The notes under the pieces: model-generated | The model's input: only the letters and a program-made list of their open reading frames with translations | Database searches by the model: none | What the model was told of the DNA's origin: nothing | Position numbers and translations under genes: made by a program | Assembly (NCBI RefSeq): GCF_008107445.1 | Contig: NZ_VSLD01000007.1 | Span: 107,552-171,551 of the forward strand | Origin: Arthrobacter echini | Lineage (GTDB): Bacteria > Actinomycetota > Actinomycetes > Actinomycetales > Micrococcaceae | DNA length: 64,000 nucleotides | Reading direction: 5' to 3' | Shown here: positions 17,238-26,110 of the stretch, piece after piece | Layout: every line of letters begins with the position of its first letter | Numbering within the stretch: position 1 is the first letter of the stretch

Positions 17238-18080
17238 ATGCGCAAGACCCGTTACGCAGCAGCCGCGATGGCTGCCGCGGCCGCACTGACCCTGTCCGCC
17301 TGTGGTGGAGGCGACGACGCCAGTTCCTCCGGAGAGAGTGGCGACGCCGGCGGCGAGGTGGTCCGCATCGGCATCAAGTTCGACCAGCCGGGCCTCGGCT
17401 ACAACGAGGGCGGATCGTACTCCGGGTTCGACGTCGACGTCGCCAAGTACGTGGCCAACGAACTCGGCTACTCCGAGGACCAGATCGAGTTCGTGGAGTC
17501 CCCCTCCGCGAACCGCGAGAACATGCTGGCGAACGACCAGGTGGACATGATCTTCGCGACCTACTCCATCACCGATACCCGCAAGGAGACCGTCGCCTTC
17601 GCAGGTCCCTACTTCATCGCCGGGCAGGATCTGCTGGTCCCCACCGACAGCGACATCACCGGTCCGGAGGATCTCGAGGGCAAGAACCTGTGCTCGGTCA
17701 CCGGCTCCACCTCGGCGCAGAAGATCAAGGACCAGTACCCGGGTGTGCAGCTCGTGGAGCAGCCGGGCTACGCCGAGTGCGTCACGGCGATGGGCGGCGG
17801 ACAGATCGATGCCGTCACCACCGACGACATCATCCTGGCGGGTCTCGCCGCGCAGGAGGCCAACGCCGGCAAGTTCAAGGTGGTCGGCAACACGTTCTCC
17901 GAGGAGAAGTACGGTGTGGGACTGCCCCAGGACAGTGACCAGTGTGAGGACATCAACGCCGCCATCACCAAGATGATCGATGAGGGCGACTGGGAGGAAG
18001 CGCTCACCGCGAACACGGAAGGTGCCGACTACAGCTACAACGAGGATCTGAATCCCCCGGAGCCCGACGACTGCGCGTAG
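17238..18080 (+). CDS. gluB: Glutamate-binding lipoprotein
   Basis: Periplasmic-type solute-binding protein (SBP family 3) tethered to the membrane by a lipid anchor. The signal peptide ends in lipobox LSAC (Cys near residue 24). The mature domain shows the family hallmarks GFDVDVAKYVANELG and an ATYSITDTRKETVAFAGPYF core. The ATG at 17238 has AAGGAG upstream. It lies 55 bp after gluA and is followed by a strong stem-loop before gluC, probably giving excess binding protein over permease. 280 aa, complete. Glutamate specificity is inferred from operon similarity. Confidence 0.92.
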   Translation: MRKTRYAAAAMAAAAALTLSACGGGDDASSSGESGDAGGEVVRIGIKFDQPGLGYNEGGSYSGFDVDVAKYVANELGYSEDQIEFVESPSANRENMLANDQVDMIFATYSITDTRKETVAFAGPYFIAGQDLLVPTDSDITGPEDLEGKNLCSVTGSTSAQKIKDQYPGVQLVEQPGYAECVTAMGGGQIDAVTTDDIILAGLAAQEANAGKFKVVGNTFSEEKYGVGLPQDSDQCEDINAAITKMIDEGDWEEALTANTEGADYSYNEDLNPPEPDDCA

Positions 18081-18093
18081 CCGTCCGTCCCCT

Positions 18094-18124
18094 GGTGGGG
18101 TCACCCGTGACGGGTGGCCCCACC
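18094..18124 (+). terminator. Intercistronic stem-loop after gluB
   Basis: A 14-bp stem with one G-T pair and a 3-nt loop in the 78-bp gap between gluB and gluC. It has no U-tract and the operon continues, so it likely protects the gluB 3' end or partly attenuates. Confidence 0.65.
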
Positions 18125-18158
18125 ACAGCCGTGTTCCTCAACAGATAAGGGGTGATCC

Positions 18159-18836
18159 GTGGAGAGCTACCTGTCCCTCTTCGAGACGTACGACGTACCC
18201 GCTGCGTTCTGGGTCAACATCCAGCTGTCCTTCTGGTCCGCGATCTGGGCGCTGGCCCTGGGCACAGTCCTTGCGCTCTTCCGCATCTCCCCCATCCTCA
18301 GTCTGCAGTGGTTCGGCGCGGCCTACGTCAACATCTTCCGCAACACACCCCTGACGATCATCCTCGCCTTCGGGTTCCTCGGTCTGTTCTCCGTGATGCA
18401 GATCAGTCTGGCGGACGACCTCAATCTGAGCCTGTTCCGGATCGCGATCGTCGGCCTGTCCCTGTATCACGCGGCCTTCGTCTGCGAGGCCATCCGCAGC
18501 GGCGTCAACACCGTTCCCCTCGGCCAGGCCGAGGCAGCCAGGGCCATCGGCCTGGGCTTCCTCCCGGCCGCCCGGCTGATCATCCTGCCGCAGGCCTTCC
18601 GTGGTGCCATCGCTCCCCTGGGGAACGTCCTGATCGCCCTGATCAAGAACTCCACGGTGGCGGCGGCCGGCTCCGTGGCCGCCGAGTCCTCGAGCCTCAT
18701 GAAGACCATGATCGAATTCCGCTCGGATCTCGTGATACCCATCTTCCTCACCTTCGCCCTCGGATTCGTGATCCTGGTGATCCCCATCGGGCTCCTGACC
18801 ACCTGGGCCTCCCGGAAACTGGCGGTGGCACGATGA
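18159..18836 (+). CDS. gluC: Glutamate ABC transporter permease 1
   Basis: Inner-membrane permease of the HisM/GlnP type with about five transmembrane segments in 225 aa. The EAA loop contacting the ATPase is visible as LGQAEAARAIGLGFLPAARLIILPQAF. The GTG start at 18159 is preceded by AAGGGG. Its stop overlaps the gluD start (ATGA), so the two permeases are translationally coupled and form the heterodimeric channel. Confidence 0.92.
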   Translation: MESYLSLFETYDVPAAFWVNIQLSFWSAIWALALGTVLALFRISPILSLQWFGAAYVNIFRNTPLTIILAFGFLGLFSVMQISLADDLNLSLFRIAIVGLSLYHAAFVCEAIRSGVNTVPLGQAEAARAIGLGFLPAARLIILPQAFRGAIAPLGNVLIALIKNSTVAAAGSVAAESSSLMKTMIEFRSDLVIPIFLTFALGFVILVIPIGLLTTWASRKLAVAR

Positions 18837-19702
18837 GCGCCCAGCAGGTCCTGTTCGACGCCCCCGGGCCGCGTACCCGCCGAATCATCCTGATCTGCAA
18901 CATCGTCGGCGTCCTGATCGTGCTCGCGATCCTCGCCTGGGTGGTGTCCGCCCTCGCGGGGAAGGGGCAGTTCGCGGCAAGCATGTGGACGCCGTTCCTC
19001 GAGGGGCGAACCTGGGAGTTCTTCATTCTCCCGGGCCTGCTCAGCACCCTCAAGGCCGCCGGCATCGCGATCCTCACCTCCGTCACGTTCGGCCTGGTGT
19101 TCGGGATCGGCCGGCTCTCCCACCTCGCCCCAATCCGCTGGATCGCCGGCGTCGTGGTCGAGTTCCTCCGGGCCGTCCCGGTCCTGCTGATGATGATCTT
19201 CTTCTGGCTCGCGCTCGGACGGTCCGGGGCGGTAGAGCCGCAGGACGCGCCGCTGATCGCCGTGATCCTCGCACTCACGCTCTACAACGGCTCGGTGATC
19301 GCGGAGCTCGTCCGCTCCGGCGTCTACGGGCTGCCGAAGGGCCAGCGCGAGGCAGGCATGGCGATCGGCCTGACCCGGAACCAGTCGCTGCGGAACATCG
19401 AGGTGCCACAGGCACTGATCGCGATGCTGCCGGCCCTCATCAGCCAGTTCGTGGTCATCCTGAAGGACTCGGCGCTCGGCTACATCATCACTTATCCGGA
19501 ACTGCTGCAGTACACGAGGCGGCTGGGTGTCGGGGAGGGCAACGTGATCCCGTCGCTGCTCGTCGCGGCGACCATCTTCATCCTGATCAACTTCGCGCTG
19601 TCCAGTCTGGCCACCCGGCTGTCCTCCCTGCTGACGTTCAGGACCAGGGCCGGCAAACCCGCCGCGAAGGACGTGGTCGTGATGGATCCCGCCTCGACCT
19701 GA
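18833..19702 (+). CDS. gluD: Glutamate ABC transporter permease 2
   Basis: Second permease of the importer, 289 aa, with an N-terminal transmembrane anchor before the core five segments. The EAA loop reads LPKGQREAGMAIGLTRNQSLRNIEVPQAL. The ATG at 18833 overlaps the gluC stop, which fixes the start although the frame is open upstream. The C-terminal tail is basic and cytoplasmic. Last gene of gluABCD; dapE converges on it after 35 bp. Confidence 0.92.
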   Translation: MSAQQVLFDAPGPRTRRIILICNIVGVLIVLAILAWVVSALAGKGQFAASMWTPFLEGRTWEFFILPGLLSTLKAAGIAILTSVTFGLVFGIGRLSHLAPIRWIAGVVVEFLRAVPVLLMMIFFWLALGRSGAVEPQDAPLIAVILALTLYNGSVIAELVRSGVYGLPKGQREAGMAIGLTRNQSLRNIEVPQALIAMLPALISQFVVILKDSALGYIITYPELLQYTRRLGVGEGNVIPSLLVAATIFILINFALSSLATRLSSLLTFRTRAGKPAAKDVVVMDPAST

Positions 19703-19737
19703 GCCTGCTCCTCACCGCCGGCTCGATCGAGGCGTGG

Positions 19738-20829
19738 TCAGGCCAGCCAGGTCAGCAGTGCGGCGAGGCAGGCACGGATCGCGTCGGCGTGGACGTGCTC
19801 GTCGTCGGTGTGCGCCAGCAGGGCATCCCCCGGGCCGAAGTTCACGGCGGGGATGCCGAGGGCACTGAAGCGTGCCACGTCGGTCCAGCCGTATTTCGGT
19901 TTCGGGTCGGCGCCGACGGCGGCCACGAAGGCGGCCGCGGCGGGATGCTGCAGCCCGGGACGGGCGCCGGCCGCGGCGTCGGTCCGCTCCACGTCGAAGC
20001 CCTCCAGCAGCGCCCGCACGTACGCCTCCGCGTCATCGGGAGTCTTGTCCGGGGCGAAGCGGTAGTTGACCTCGATGACAGTGCTGTCCGGGATGACGTT
20101 GCCGGCCGTTCCGCCGGTGATCCGCACGGCGTTCAGGCTCTCGCGGTAGTCGAGGCCGTCCACGTGCACGGTGGCGGGCTCGTGGTCGCGGAGACGCCCG
20201 AGAATCTCCGCGGCGCCGTGGATGGCGTTGACACCCATCCAGGCACGGGCGGAGTGGGAAGCCTTCCCTGCAACACGGACGTCGAAGCGGGCGGTACCGT
20301 TGCACCCGCCCTCCACCGTCCCGTCCGTCGGTTCGAGCAGGACGGCGAAGTCGGCGGCCAGCCAGTCCGGACGGGACGCAGCGACCCGGCCGAGACCGCT
20401 GAGGGATGCCTCGACCTCCTCGTGATCGTAGAAGATGAAAGTGATGTCCCGGCTCGGGGCGGTGAGCGTGGCGGCGAGCGCCAGCTGGACCGCGACGCCG
20501 CCCTTCATGTCCGTGGCCCCCCGGCCGTACAGGGTTTCGCCCTCCCAGGTCGAGGGCACCGTGCCGCGCGCGCCCGGCGTCGTCGGGAGGGGCACGGTGT
20601 CGAGGTGACCGGCCAGGATCACGCGCTCGCCACGCCCGAGCGTCGTCCGCGCCAGCACGCAGTCGCCATCCCGCACCACCTCGAGCTGATCGAGACCCCT
20701 CAGGGCCTCCTCCACGGCGTCGGCGACGGCCTTCTCGTTGCCCGAGACACTCCCGATGTCGATCAGGCGGGCTGTCAGCTGGGCCACGTCGGAGGTGGGA
20801 TCGAGCTCCGGGGCGGGGGTCTGGATCAT
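19738..20829 (-). CDS. dapE: Succinyl-diaminopimelate desuccinylase
   Basis: M20 zinc peptidase-fold enzyme hydrolysing N-succinyl-LL-2,6-diaminopimelate to LL-DAP and succinate in lysine and peptidoglycan precursor synthesis. Metal and catalytic motifs are visible: LAGHLDTVP (His/Asp), GATDMKGGVA (bridging Asp), YDHEEVEA (catalytic Glu pair), EPTDGTVEGGCNG, and a late His near the C-terminus. 363 aa, normal for actinobacteria. Divergent from dapD, whose product makes the succinylated precursor; both starts appear leaderless and share a 32-bp gap. Confidence 0.93.
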   Translation of the reverse strand: MIQTPAPELDPTSDVAQLTARLIDIGSVSGNEKAVADAVEEALRGLDQLEVVRDGDCVLARTTLGRGERVILAGHLDTVPLPTTPGARGTVPSTWEGETLYGRGATDMKGGVAVQLALAATLTAPSRDITFIFYDHEEVEASLSGLGRVAASRPDWLAADFAVLLEPTDGTVEGGCNGTARFDVRVAGKASHSARAWMGVNAIHGAAEILGRLRDHEPATVHVDGLDYRESLNAVRITGGTAGNVIPDSTVIEVNYRFAPDKTPDDAEAYVRALLEGFDVERTDAAAGARPGLQHPAAAAFVAAVGADPKPKYGWTDVARFSALGIPAVNFGPGDALLAHTDDEHVHADAIRACLAALLTWLA

Positions 20830-20835
20830 GGCGCA

Positions 20836-20841
20836 ACACTA
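20836..20841 (-). promoter_or_regulatory. Putative -10 (TAGTGT), dapE
   Basis: TAGTGT, 6 nt, ATG of dapE. With the opposed TAGACT of dapD it forms a very compact divergent pair; the -35 region of each would lie over the other gene's start. Confidence 0.5.
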
Positions 20842-20849
20842 TCGCTCGG

Positions 20850-20855
20850 TAGACT
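20850..20855 (+). promoter_or_regulatory. Putative -10 (TAGACT), dapD
   Basis: TAGACT, 6 nt, ATG of dapD; leaderless pattern. Confidence 0.5.
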
Positions 20856-20861
20856 GCAGCC

Positions 20862-21872
20862 ATGACTTCCCCCCTGCCCACGCCCTCCCCTGACGGCACC
20901 CGGCGCTCGGCCGGCGGAACCGGTCTCGCGACGGTGGCGGCCGACGGTTCGGTGCTCGACACCTGGTTCCCCGCCCCCTGGCTCCTGGAAGGCCCCCGTG
21001 AGACGGACGGCACCGACTCCGAACCCGACTCCGCGGAACCCGACCAGGCGGAGCTCCGCGCCACCCTGGAGGGTCTGGCCCGGGAGGGCGCCGACGACGC
21101 GCGGAAGGTGACGCAGCGCGTCGTCGAACTGACCGTCGATCCCGACACCGCCCCCACGAGCACCGAGGACGCCTACCTGCGGCTCCAGCTGCTCTCCCAC
21201 CGGCTCGTGCGGCCGAACACGATCAATCTGGACGGCATCTTCGGCCTGCTCGCGAACGTCGTCTGGACCAACCACGGACCCACCGCCGTCCAGGGCTTCG
21301 AGATCGTCCGCGCCGCGCTGCGCGCCCGCGGGCCCGTGTCCGTCCACGGCGTCGACAAATTTCCCCGCATGACCGACTACGTGGTCCCGGCGGGCGTTCG
21401 GATCGCGGATGCCGATCGGGTACGCCTGGGGGCACACCTCGCCGAGGGCACCACCGTGATGCACGAGGGCTTCGTGAACTTCAACGCGGGGACGCTCGGC
21501 CACTCCATGGTGGAGGGCCGCATCTCGGCAGGGGTCGTCGTGGGCGACGGATCGGACATCGGCGGCGGAGCCTCGATCATGGGCACCCTCTCCGGTGGCG
21601 GGACGGCACGCATCACCCTCGGCGAGCGCTGCCTGCTCGGCGCCGAGTCCGGGGTGGGCATCTCCCTGGGCGACGACTGCGTGGTCGAGGCGGGCCTGTA
21701 CCTGACGTCGGGCACCAAGGTCATGCTGCAGGACGGCTCGTTCGTCAAGGCCCGCGAGCTCTCGGGCGAGGACGGCATCCTGTTCCTGCGCAACTCGGCA
21801 ACCGGTGTGGTGGAGGCCCGCCCCCGTACCGGCCACGGCATCGCCCTCAATCCGGCCCTGCACGCGAACTGA
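20862..21872 (+). CDS. dapD: Tetrahydrodipicolinate N-succinyltransferase
   Basis: Transfers succinyl from succinyl-CoA to tetrahydrodipicolinate in the DAP pathway. The C-terminal half shows left-handed beta-helix hexapeptide repeats (for example [37 protein letters not shown]) and the active-site stretch [14 protein letters not shown]. The N-terminal domain matches the actinobacterial DapD type (Rv1201c). 336 aa. Together with dapE (divergent) and dapC 5 kb away, the window encodes three steps of the succinylase branch. Confidence 0.93.
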   Translation: MTSPLPTPSPDGTRRSAGGTGLATVAADGSVLDTWFPAPWLLEGPRETDGTDSEPDSAEPDQAELRATLEGLAREGADDARKVTQRVVELTVDPDTAPTSTEDAYLRLQLLSHRLVRPNTINLDGIFGLLANVVWTNHGPTAVQGFEIVRAALRARGPVSVHGVDKFPRMTDYVVPAGVRIADADRVRLGAHLAEGTTVMHEGFVNFNAGTLGHSMVEGRISAGVVVGDGSDIGGGASIMGTLSGGGTARITLGERCLLGAESGVGISLGDDCVVEAGLYLTSGTKVMLQDGSFVKARELSGEDGILFLRNSATGVVEARPRTGHGIALNPALHAN

Positions 21873-21875
21873 CCC

Positions 21876-22730
21876 ATGACGCCGAGCGCTGGCTCCCGTG
21901 CCCGCCGGCGCCGACGATGGACCGGCGCCGTCCTCGCCGGGCTCCTCGTGGTGGTCGGAGGAGCTGTGGTCATCACCCAGGCGGGCGGCGGCGACATGCT
22001 CGTCCGCGAGCGCTGCACGGCAACCGTGGGCACGGAGACCTTCGACCTCTCGCCGACGCAGACGGAGAACGCCGCTTTGATCGCCGGCGTCGCCGTCGGT
22101 CGCGGACTGCCCGCCAGGGCTGCCTCGATCGCGATCGCCACGGCGTTCCAGGAATCGCGGCTGGAGAACATCGACTACGGGGACGACGCCGGACCGGACT
22201 CCCGCGGCCTCTTCCAGCAGCGACCGTCACAGGGCTGGGGCACCGAGGAGCAGATCATGATGCCCCTGTACGCGGTGGGTGCCTTCTACGACGCCCTGGT
22301 GCAGGTTCCCGGGTACGAGTCGATGCCCATCACCGAGGCCGCGCAGCGGGTGCAGCGCTCCGCCTACCCGGAGGCCTACGCGGACCACGAGCCGGAAGGG
22401 CGCGCGTTCGCGTCCGCGCTGACCGGGAACTCCCCGGCCGCCCTCGACTGCTCGCTCCGCACGCCGGGCGGTACCGGTGACGCCCTGTCGGTCTCCAGCT
22501 CGGCGAACGAGGTCTTCGGTCCCCTCGGGGGGATCGCCGACGGCCGGCAGCTGGTCCTGGAAGCGGAGGAGACCGTGGGCTGGGCCGTTGCCCAGTGGGC
22601 CGTGGCGAACGCCTCCGCCCTGCACATCACCTCGGTCCGCTATGCGGGTCTGGAGTGGACGCGCACCGGACAGGGATGGACCTCGACGACGACGCAGCCC
22701 GCCACCCTGACCATCGACGTGGCGCAGTGA
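21876..22730 (+). CDS. Exported protein with lysozyme-like region, unknown function
   Basis: A 284-aa protein with an Arg-rich N-terminus and one transmembrane helix (GAVLAGLLVVVGGAVVITQA), so anchored with its bulk outside. Residues about 85-140 contain IATAFQESRLENIDYGDD followed by DSRGLFQQRPSQGWG. A Glu in an ESxL context before a GLFQQRPS stretch resembles the catalytic region of transglycosylase/lysozyme-like proteins in actinobacteria. The C-terminal about 90 residues look like a second, beta-rich domain. It begins 4 nt after dapD and may be cotranscribed. A cell-wall role is inferred; enzyme activity is uncertain. Confidence 0.65.
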   Translation: MTPSAGSRARRRRRWTGAVLAGLLVVVGGAVVITQAGGGDMLVRERCTATVGTETFDLSPTQTENAALIAGVAVGRGLPARAASIAIATAFQESRLENIDYGDDAGPDSRGLFQQRPSQGWGTEEQIMMPLYAVGAFYDALVQVPGYESMPITEAAQRVQRSAYPEAYADHEPEGRAFASALTGNSPAALDCSLRTPGGTGDALSVSSSANEVFGPLGGIADGRQLVLEAEETVGWAVAQWAVANASALHITSVRYAGLEWTRTGQGWTSTTTQPATLTIDVAQ

Positions 22731-22794
22731 GTCCACGCCACGGAGCGGCCCCGCGTCGGACCGCCGCTCGTCAGGCTGCACGCCGGGGTTGCCG

Positions 22795-23409
22795 TCAGGC
22801 GAGCATCCTGATGACCGGCTCCACATAGCTGCGGAAGGATCTCTCGTCGTCGAAAAGCTCCTGCCCCAGCAGGAGCTTGTCGGGCTCCACCCACCAGGCC
22901 CGACGGACGCCGAGCGGGAGCTCCACCAGCTCCAGCGTGAATCGGCGCGCCGCACGCCCGAGTTCCAGCTCGCGTTCCTGCAGCATCGCGGCGAGTACGC
23001 CCTCCATGCTCCCGGCACCGCGCGAGCCCGCGTGCAGCGCGTAGTCGGCGCAACGTTCCTGCGCCCACTCCATGGCCGCCCCGACGTGGGCGCGCAGCAG
23101 GGCCTTGAGCGCCTCCATGCCGTCGAGGGCGTCGAAACGGGGAGGGACAGGGAGCACGGCGTCGACGATCCGGTTCCGGAGCAGGCCGTGCCACCAGGCC
23201 TCCCACTCCACCCTCAGAGCAGCGTCCCCGCCCAGCGGCTCCGCGAGGCGGTGGTGATCCATGACGCGCACCGCCGGGACGGCCGGCGGGAGGGTCGGGC
23301 GCCCCGACGTCGTGAGTCCCGCACAGTCGCGCAGATACAGGGCAACCAGGAGCACTTCGGACGTATCGACCGTGAAATAGGCGCTGTAGCCGGCGTCGGA
23401 GTACGACAT
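22795..23409 (-). CDS. Conserved hypothetical protein
   Basis: A 204-aa soluble protein beginning MSYSDAGYSAYFTVDTSEV, with no signal or membrane segment and no motif I recognise. The central part (VEWEAWWHGLLRNRI, ERCADYALHAGSRGAGS) is helical and Trp-rich. The ATG at 23409 has AAGGAGG at good spacing, so it is very likely a real gene. It is convergent with the preceding exported-protein gene and divergent from galE. Confidence 0.7.
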   Translation of the reverse strand: MSYSDAGYSAYFTVDTSEVLLVALYLRDCAGLTTSGRPTLPPAVPAVRVMDHHRLAEPLGGDAALRVEWEAWWHGLLRNRIVDAVLPVPPRFDALDGMEALKALLRAHVGAAMEWAQERCADYALHAGSRGAGSMEGVLAAMLQERELELGRAARRFTLELVELPLGVRRAWWVEPDKLLLGQELFDDERSFRSYVEPVIRMLA

Positions 23410-23546
23410 GGGCCTCCTTCGGACCAGTCAGGCTGCTCCAAGGGTAGACCCACGGCGCCCCACGTTCCAGAGCGGGGCCCGGCCACACCGCAGCCGGGGA
23501 TTTCGGCCACCCGTCTGCGGGCAGGCGACGGTCCCGGCACCCGACC

Positions 23547-23552
23547 TAGGAT
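23547..23552 (+). promoter_or_regulatory. Putative -10 (TAGGAT), galE
   Basis: TAGGAT, 6 nt, ATG of galE. The 6 nt are GGAGGG, which could also act as a ribosome site but are too close to the start to be ideal. Confidence 0.45.
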
Positions 23553-23558
23553 GGAGGG

Positions 23559-24584
23559 ATGAAGATCCTCGTCACCGGTGGCAGCGGCTACATCGGTTCC
23601 CACACGGTCCTGACCCTGCTCGAGAACGGCCACGACGTCGTCGTGGTGGACAACCTGCTGAACTCCACGGAGACCTCCCTCGAGCGGGTGGCGTCACTGG
23701 CCGGCCGTGCCCCCGCCTTCCATCGGGCGGATCTGCTCGACGAGGCCCGTCTGCGGGAGATCTTCGCCGAGGAACAGGTGGACGCCGTGATCCACTTCGC
23801 GGGGCTCAAAGCGGTCGGCGAGTCGGTCGAGAAACCGCTGTACTACTACCACAACAATGTGGGCGGCACGCTGAACCTGCTGCGGGTCATGGACGACGTC
23901 GGGGTGCGCACCCTCGTGTTCAGCTCCTCCGCCACCGTGTACGGCACCTCCGTCGAGGTGCCCCTCACGGAGAAGCTCCCCCTGGACGCCGTGAACCCGT
24001 ACGGACGCACCAAGGAGCAGATCGAGGACATCCTCTCGGACCTCGGTGCGTCGGATCCGCGCTGGACCATCGCCCTCCTGCGCTACTTCAACCCGGTGGG
24101 CGCGCACGCATCGGGCACCATCGGCGAGGATCCCACCGGCATCCCGAACAATCTGCTGCCCTTCGTGGCCCAGGTGGCCGTGGGCCGGCGGGAGACGGTG
24201 CGCATCTTCGGCAACGACTACCCCACACCGGACGGCACCGGCGTGCGCGACTACATCCATGTGGTCGATCTCGCCGAGGGACATCTGGCAGCGCTGGACT
24301 ACCTCGTGGCCCACGACGGTGTCCACACCTGGAACCTGGGGACCGGCACGGGCTCCTCCGTGCTGGAGGTCCTCGGCGCGTTCTCGGACGCCGTGGGCAA
24401 GGACATCCCCTACGAGTTCGCGCCCCGCCGCCCCGGTGACGCCGCCGTCAGCTACGCGGACCCGTCGTCGGCCCTCGCGGATCTCGGCTGGTCCGCGGGC
24501 CGCACCCTGGCGCAGATGTGCGAGGACCACTGGCGGTGGCAGAAGAACAATCCGCTGGGCTACGCGCCGTCCGGGAACGGCTGA
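23559..24584 (+). CDS. galE: UDP-glucose 4-epimerase
   Basis: Short-chain-dehydrogenase-type epimerase interconverting UDP-glucose and UDP-galactose with bound NAD. The N-terminal NAD motif VTGGSGYIGSHT, catalytic Ser/Thr region FSSSATVYGTS, and the Tyr-X3-Lys pair in NPYGRTKEQIE are present; LLRYFNPVGAHASG is GalE-like. 341 aa, full length. Monocistronic: a strong hairpin follows. Likely supplies galactose for cell-wall or glycolipid polymers. Confidence 0.95.
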   Translation: MKILVTGGSGYIGSHTVLTLLENGHDVVVVDNLLNSTETSLERVASLAGRAPAFHRADLLDEARLREIFAEEQVDAVIHFAGLKAVGESVEKPLYYYHNNVGGTLNLLRVMDDVGVRTLVFSSSATVYGTSVEVPLTEKLPLDAVNPYGRTKEQIEDILSDLGASDPRWTIALLRYFNPVGAHASGTIGEDPTGIPNNLLPFVAQVAVGRRETVRIFGNDYPTPDGTGVRDYIHVVDLAEGHLAALDYLVAHDGVHTWNLGTGTGSSVLEVLGAFSDAVGKDIPYEFAPRRPGDAAVSYADPSSALADLGWSAGRTLAQMCEDHWRWQKNNPLGYAPSGNG

Positions 24585-24614
24585 CCGACCCGGACCCGAC
24601 GACCGCGCACACGA

Positions 24615-24658
24615 CGACGGCGGCCGCCCTCCCCCGTGAGGGTGGGTGGCCGCCGTCG
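24615..24658. terminator. Bidirectional stem-loop terminator, galE/gltA
   Basis: An 11-bp GC-rich perfect stem (CGACGGCGGCC) continued by five more near-matched pairs with a small loop, between the convergent galE and gltA. Good candidate for termination in both directions. Confidence 0.8.
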
Positions 24659-24678
24659 GACAGTTCAGGACGCCGTGC

Positions 24679-25962
24679 TCAGCGTGCGGGGTAGTGTCGC
24701 TCCCCCTCGCCCGTGTACAGCTGGCGCGGGCGGCCGATCTTGGTCTGCGGATCCTGCATCATCTCGCGCCACTGGGCGATCCAGCCCGGCAGTCGACCGA
24801 TGGCGAAGAGCACCGTGAACATCTTCTCCGGGAAGCCCATGGCCTTGTAGATCAGGCCGGTGTAGAAGTCGACGTTCGGGTACAGCTTGCGCTCGATGAA
24901 GTAGTCGTCGGCGAGGGCCTTCTCCTCGAGCCGCATGGCGATGTCGAGCAGTTCGTCATTGCCACCGAGCTTGCTGAGGATGTCGTGCGCCGTGGCCTTG
25001 ACGATCTTCGCCCGGGGGTCGTAGTTCTTGTAGACGCGGTGTCCGAAGCCCATGAGCCTGACGCCGTCTTCCTTGTTCTTGACCTTCTCCATGAAGTCCT
25101 CGGGCTTGACGCCCTGGGACTTGATGTCGCGCAGCATGTTCAACACGGCCTCGTTGGCGCCGCCGTGGAGCGGACCGAAGAGGGCGTTGATCCCGGCGGA
25201 GACCGAGGCGAACATGTTGGCGTTCGAGCTTCCCACGAGGCGCACGGTCGACGTCGAGCAGTTCTGCTCGTGGTCCGCGTGCAGGATCAGCAGCAGATCC
25301 AGGGCCTTGACCATCATGGGATCCACGTCGTACGGCTCGGCAGGCAGGCCGAAAGAGAGCCGCAGGAAGTTCTCCACCAGGTTCATGGAGTTGTCCGGGT
25401 ACAGCATGGGCTGCCCGATGGACTTCTTGTGCGCGTAGGCCGCGATGACCGGGAGCTTCGCCATGAGGCGGAAGGTCGACAGCTCCACCTGCTCGTCGTC
25501 GAAGGGGTCCAGCGAGTCCTGGTAGAACGTGGACAGCGCCGACACGGCCGAGGACAGCACGGGCATGGGATGGGCGTCGCGCGGGAACCCGCCGAAGAAC
25601 CCCTTGAGCTCCTCGTGCAGCAGCGTGTGGCGGCGGATCCGGCCGTCGAAGGCGCTCAGTTCCTCGGGCGTGGGCAGGTTGCCGTAGATGAGCAGATAGG
25701 ACACCTCGAGGAAGCTCGAGCCCTTCGCGAGCTCCTCGATGGGGTAGCCGCGGTAGCGCAGGATCCCGGCGTCACCGTCGATGTAGGTGATGGCCGAGGT
25801 GGTGGCGGCGGTGTTCATGAAGCCGGGATCGTAGGTGACCTGGCCCGTCTGCTTCAGGAGCTTCGACACGTCGTAGCCGTTGTTGCCCTCCACCGCCGGG
25901 ACCAGCGGCAACTCGAGCCGGCCACCGTCGTAGTGGAGGGACGCAGCATTCTGCTCTGTCAT
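24679..25962 (-). CDS. gltA: Citrate synthase
   Basis: Condenses acetyl-CoA and oxaloacetate to citrate, the entry step of the TCA cycle. The 427-aa type II enzyme shows GPLHGGANEAVLNML (first catalytic His region), GFGHRVYKNYDPRA (second His) and NVDFYTGLIYKAMG (catalytic Asp). The ATG at 25962 follows AAGGAG; an in-frame upstream start would lack a ribosome site. Single gene, convergent with galE. Confidence 0.96.
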   Translation of the reverse strand: MTEQNAASLHYDGGRLELPLVPAVEGNNGYDVSKLLKQTGQVTYDPGFMNTAATTSAITYIDGDAGILRYRGYPIEELAKGSSFLEVSYLLIYGNLPTPEELSAFDGRIRRHTLLHEELKGFFGGFPRDAHPMPVLSSAVSALSTFYQDSLDPFDDEQVELSTFRLMAKLPVIAAYAHKKSIGQPMLYPDNSMNLVENFLRLSFGLPAEPYDVDPMMVKALDLLLILHADHEQNCSTSTVRLVGSSNANMFASVSAGINALFGPLHGGANEAVLNMLRDIKSQGVKPEDFMEKVKNKEDGVRLMGFGHRVYKNYDPRAKIVKATAHDILSKLGGNDELLDIAMRLEEKALADDYFIERKLYPNVDFYTGLIYKAMGFPEKMFTVLFAIGRLPGWIAQWREMMQDPQTKIGRPRQLYTGEGERHYPAR

Positions 25963-26110
25963 TGATTCTCCTTCAGAGGCCGGCACGAGGTCAGCACGTC
26001 ATCGCTCTGCCGGAGCACAGGTGTCACTCCGGGACAAGCATCAGGCCAAACGCTACCGCCAGCCCACCGTGATCGCTAATTCCGCCCGGCCGCCGCGGGC
26101 TGCCTCAGAG

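Noticed and set aside
13183..17245. Very long open frames antisense to or running past real genes (for example through gluA, tagA and opp genes)
   Set aside because: They arise from high GC; their translations are Arg/Pro/Gly-rich without domains, and real starts inside them are fixed by gene overlaps or family N-termini.
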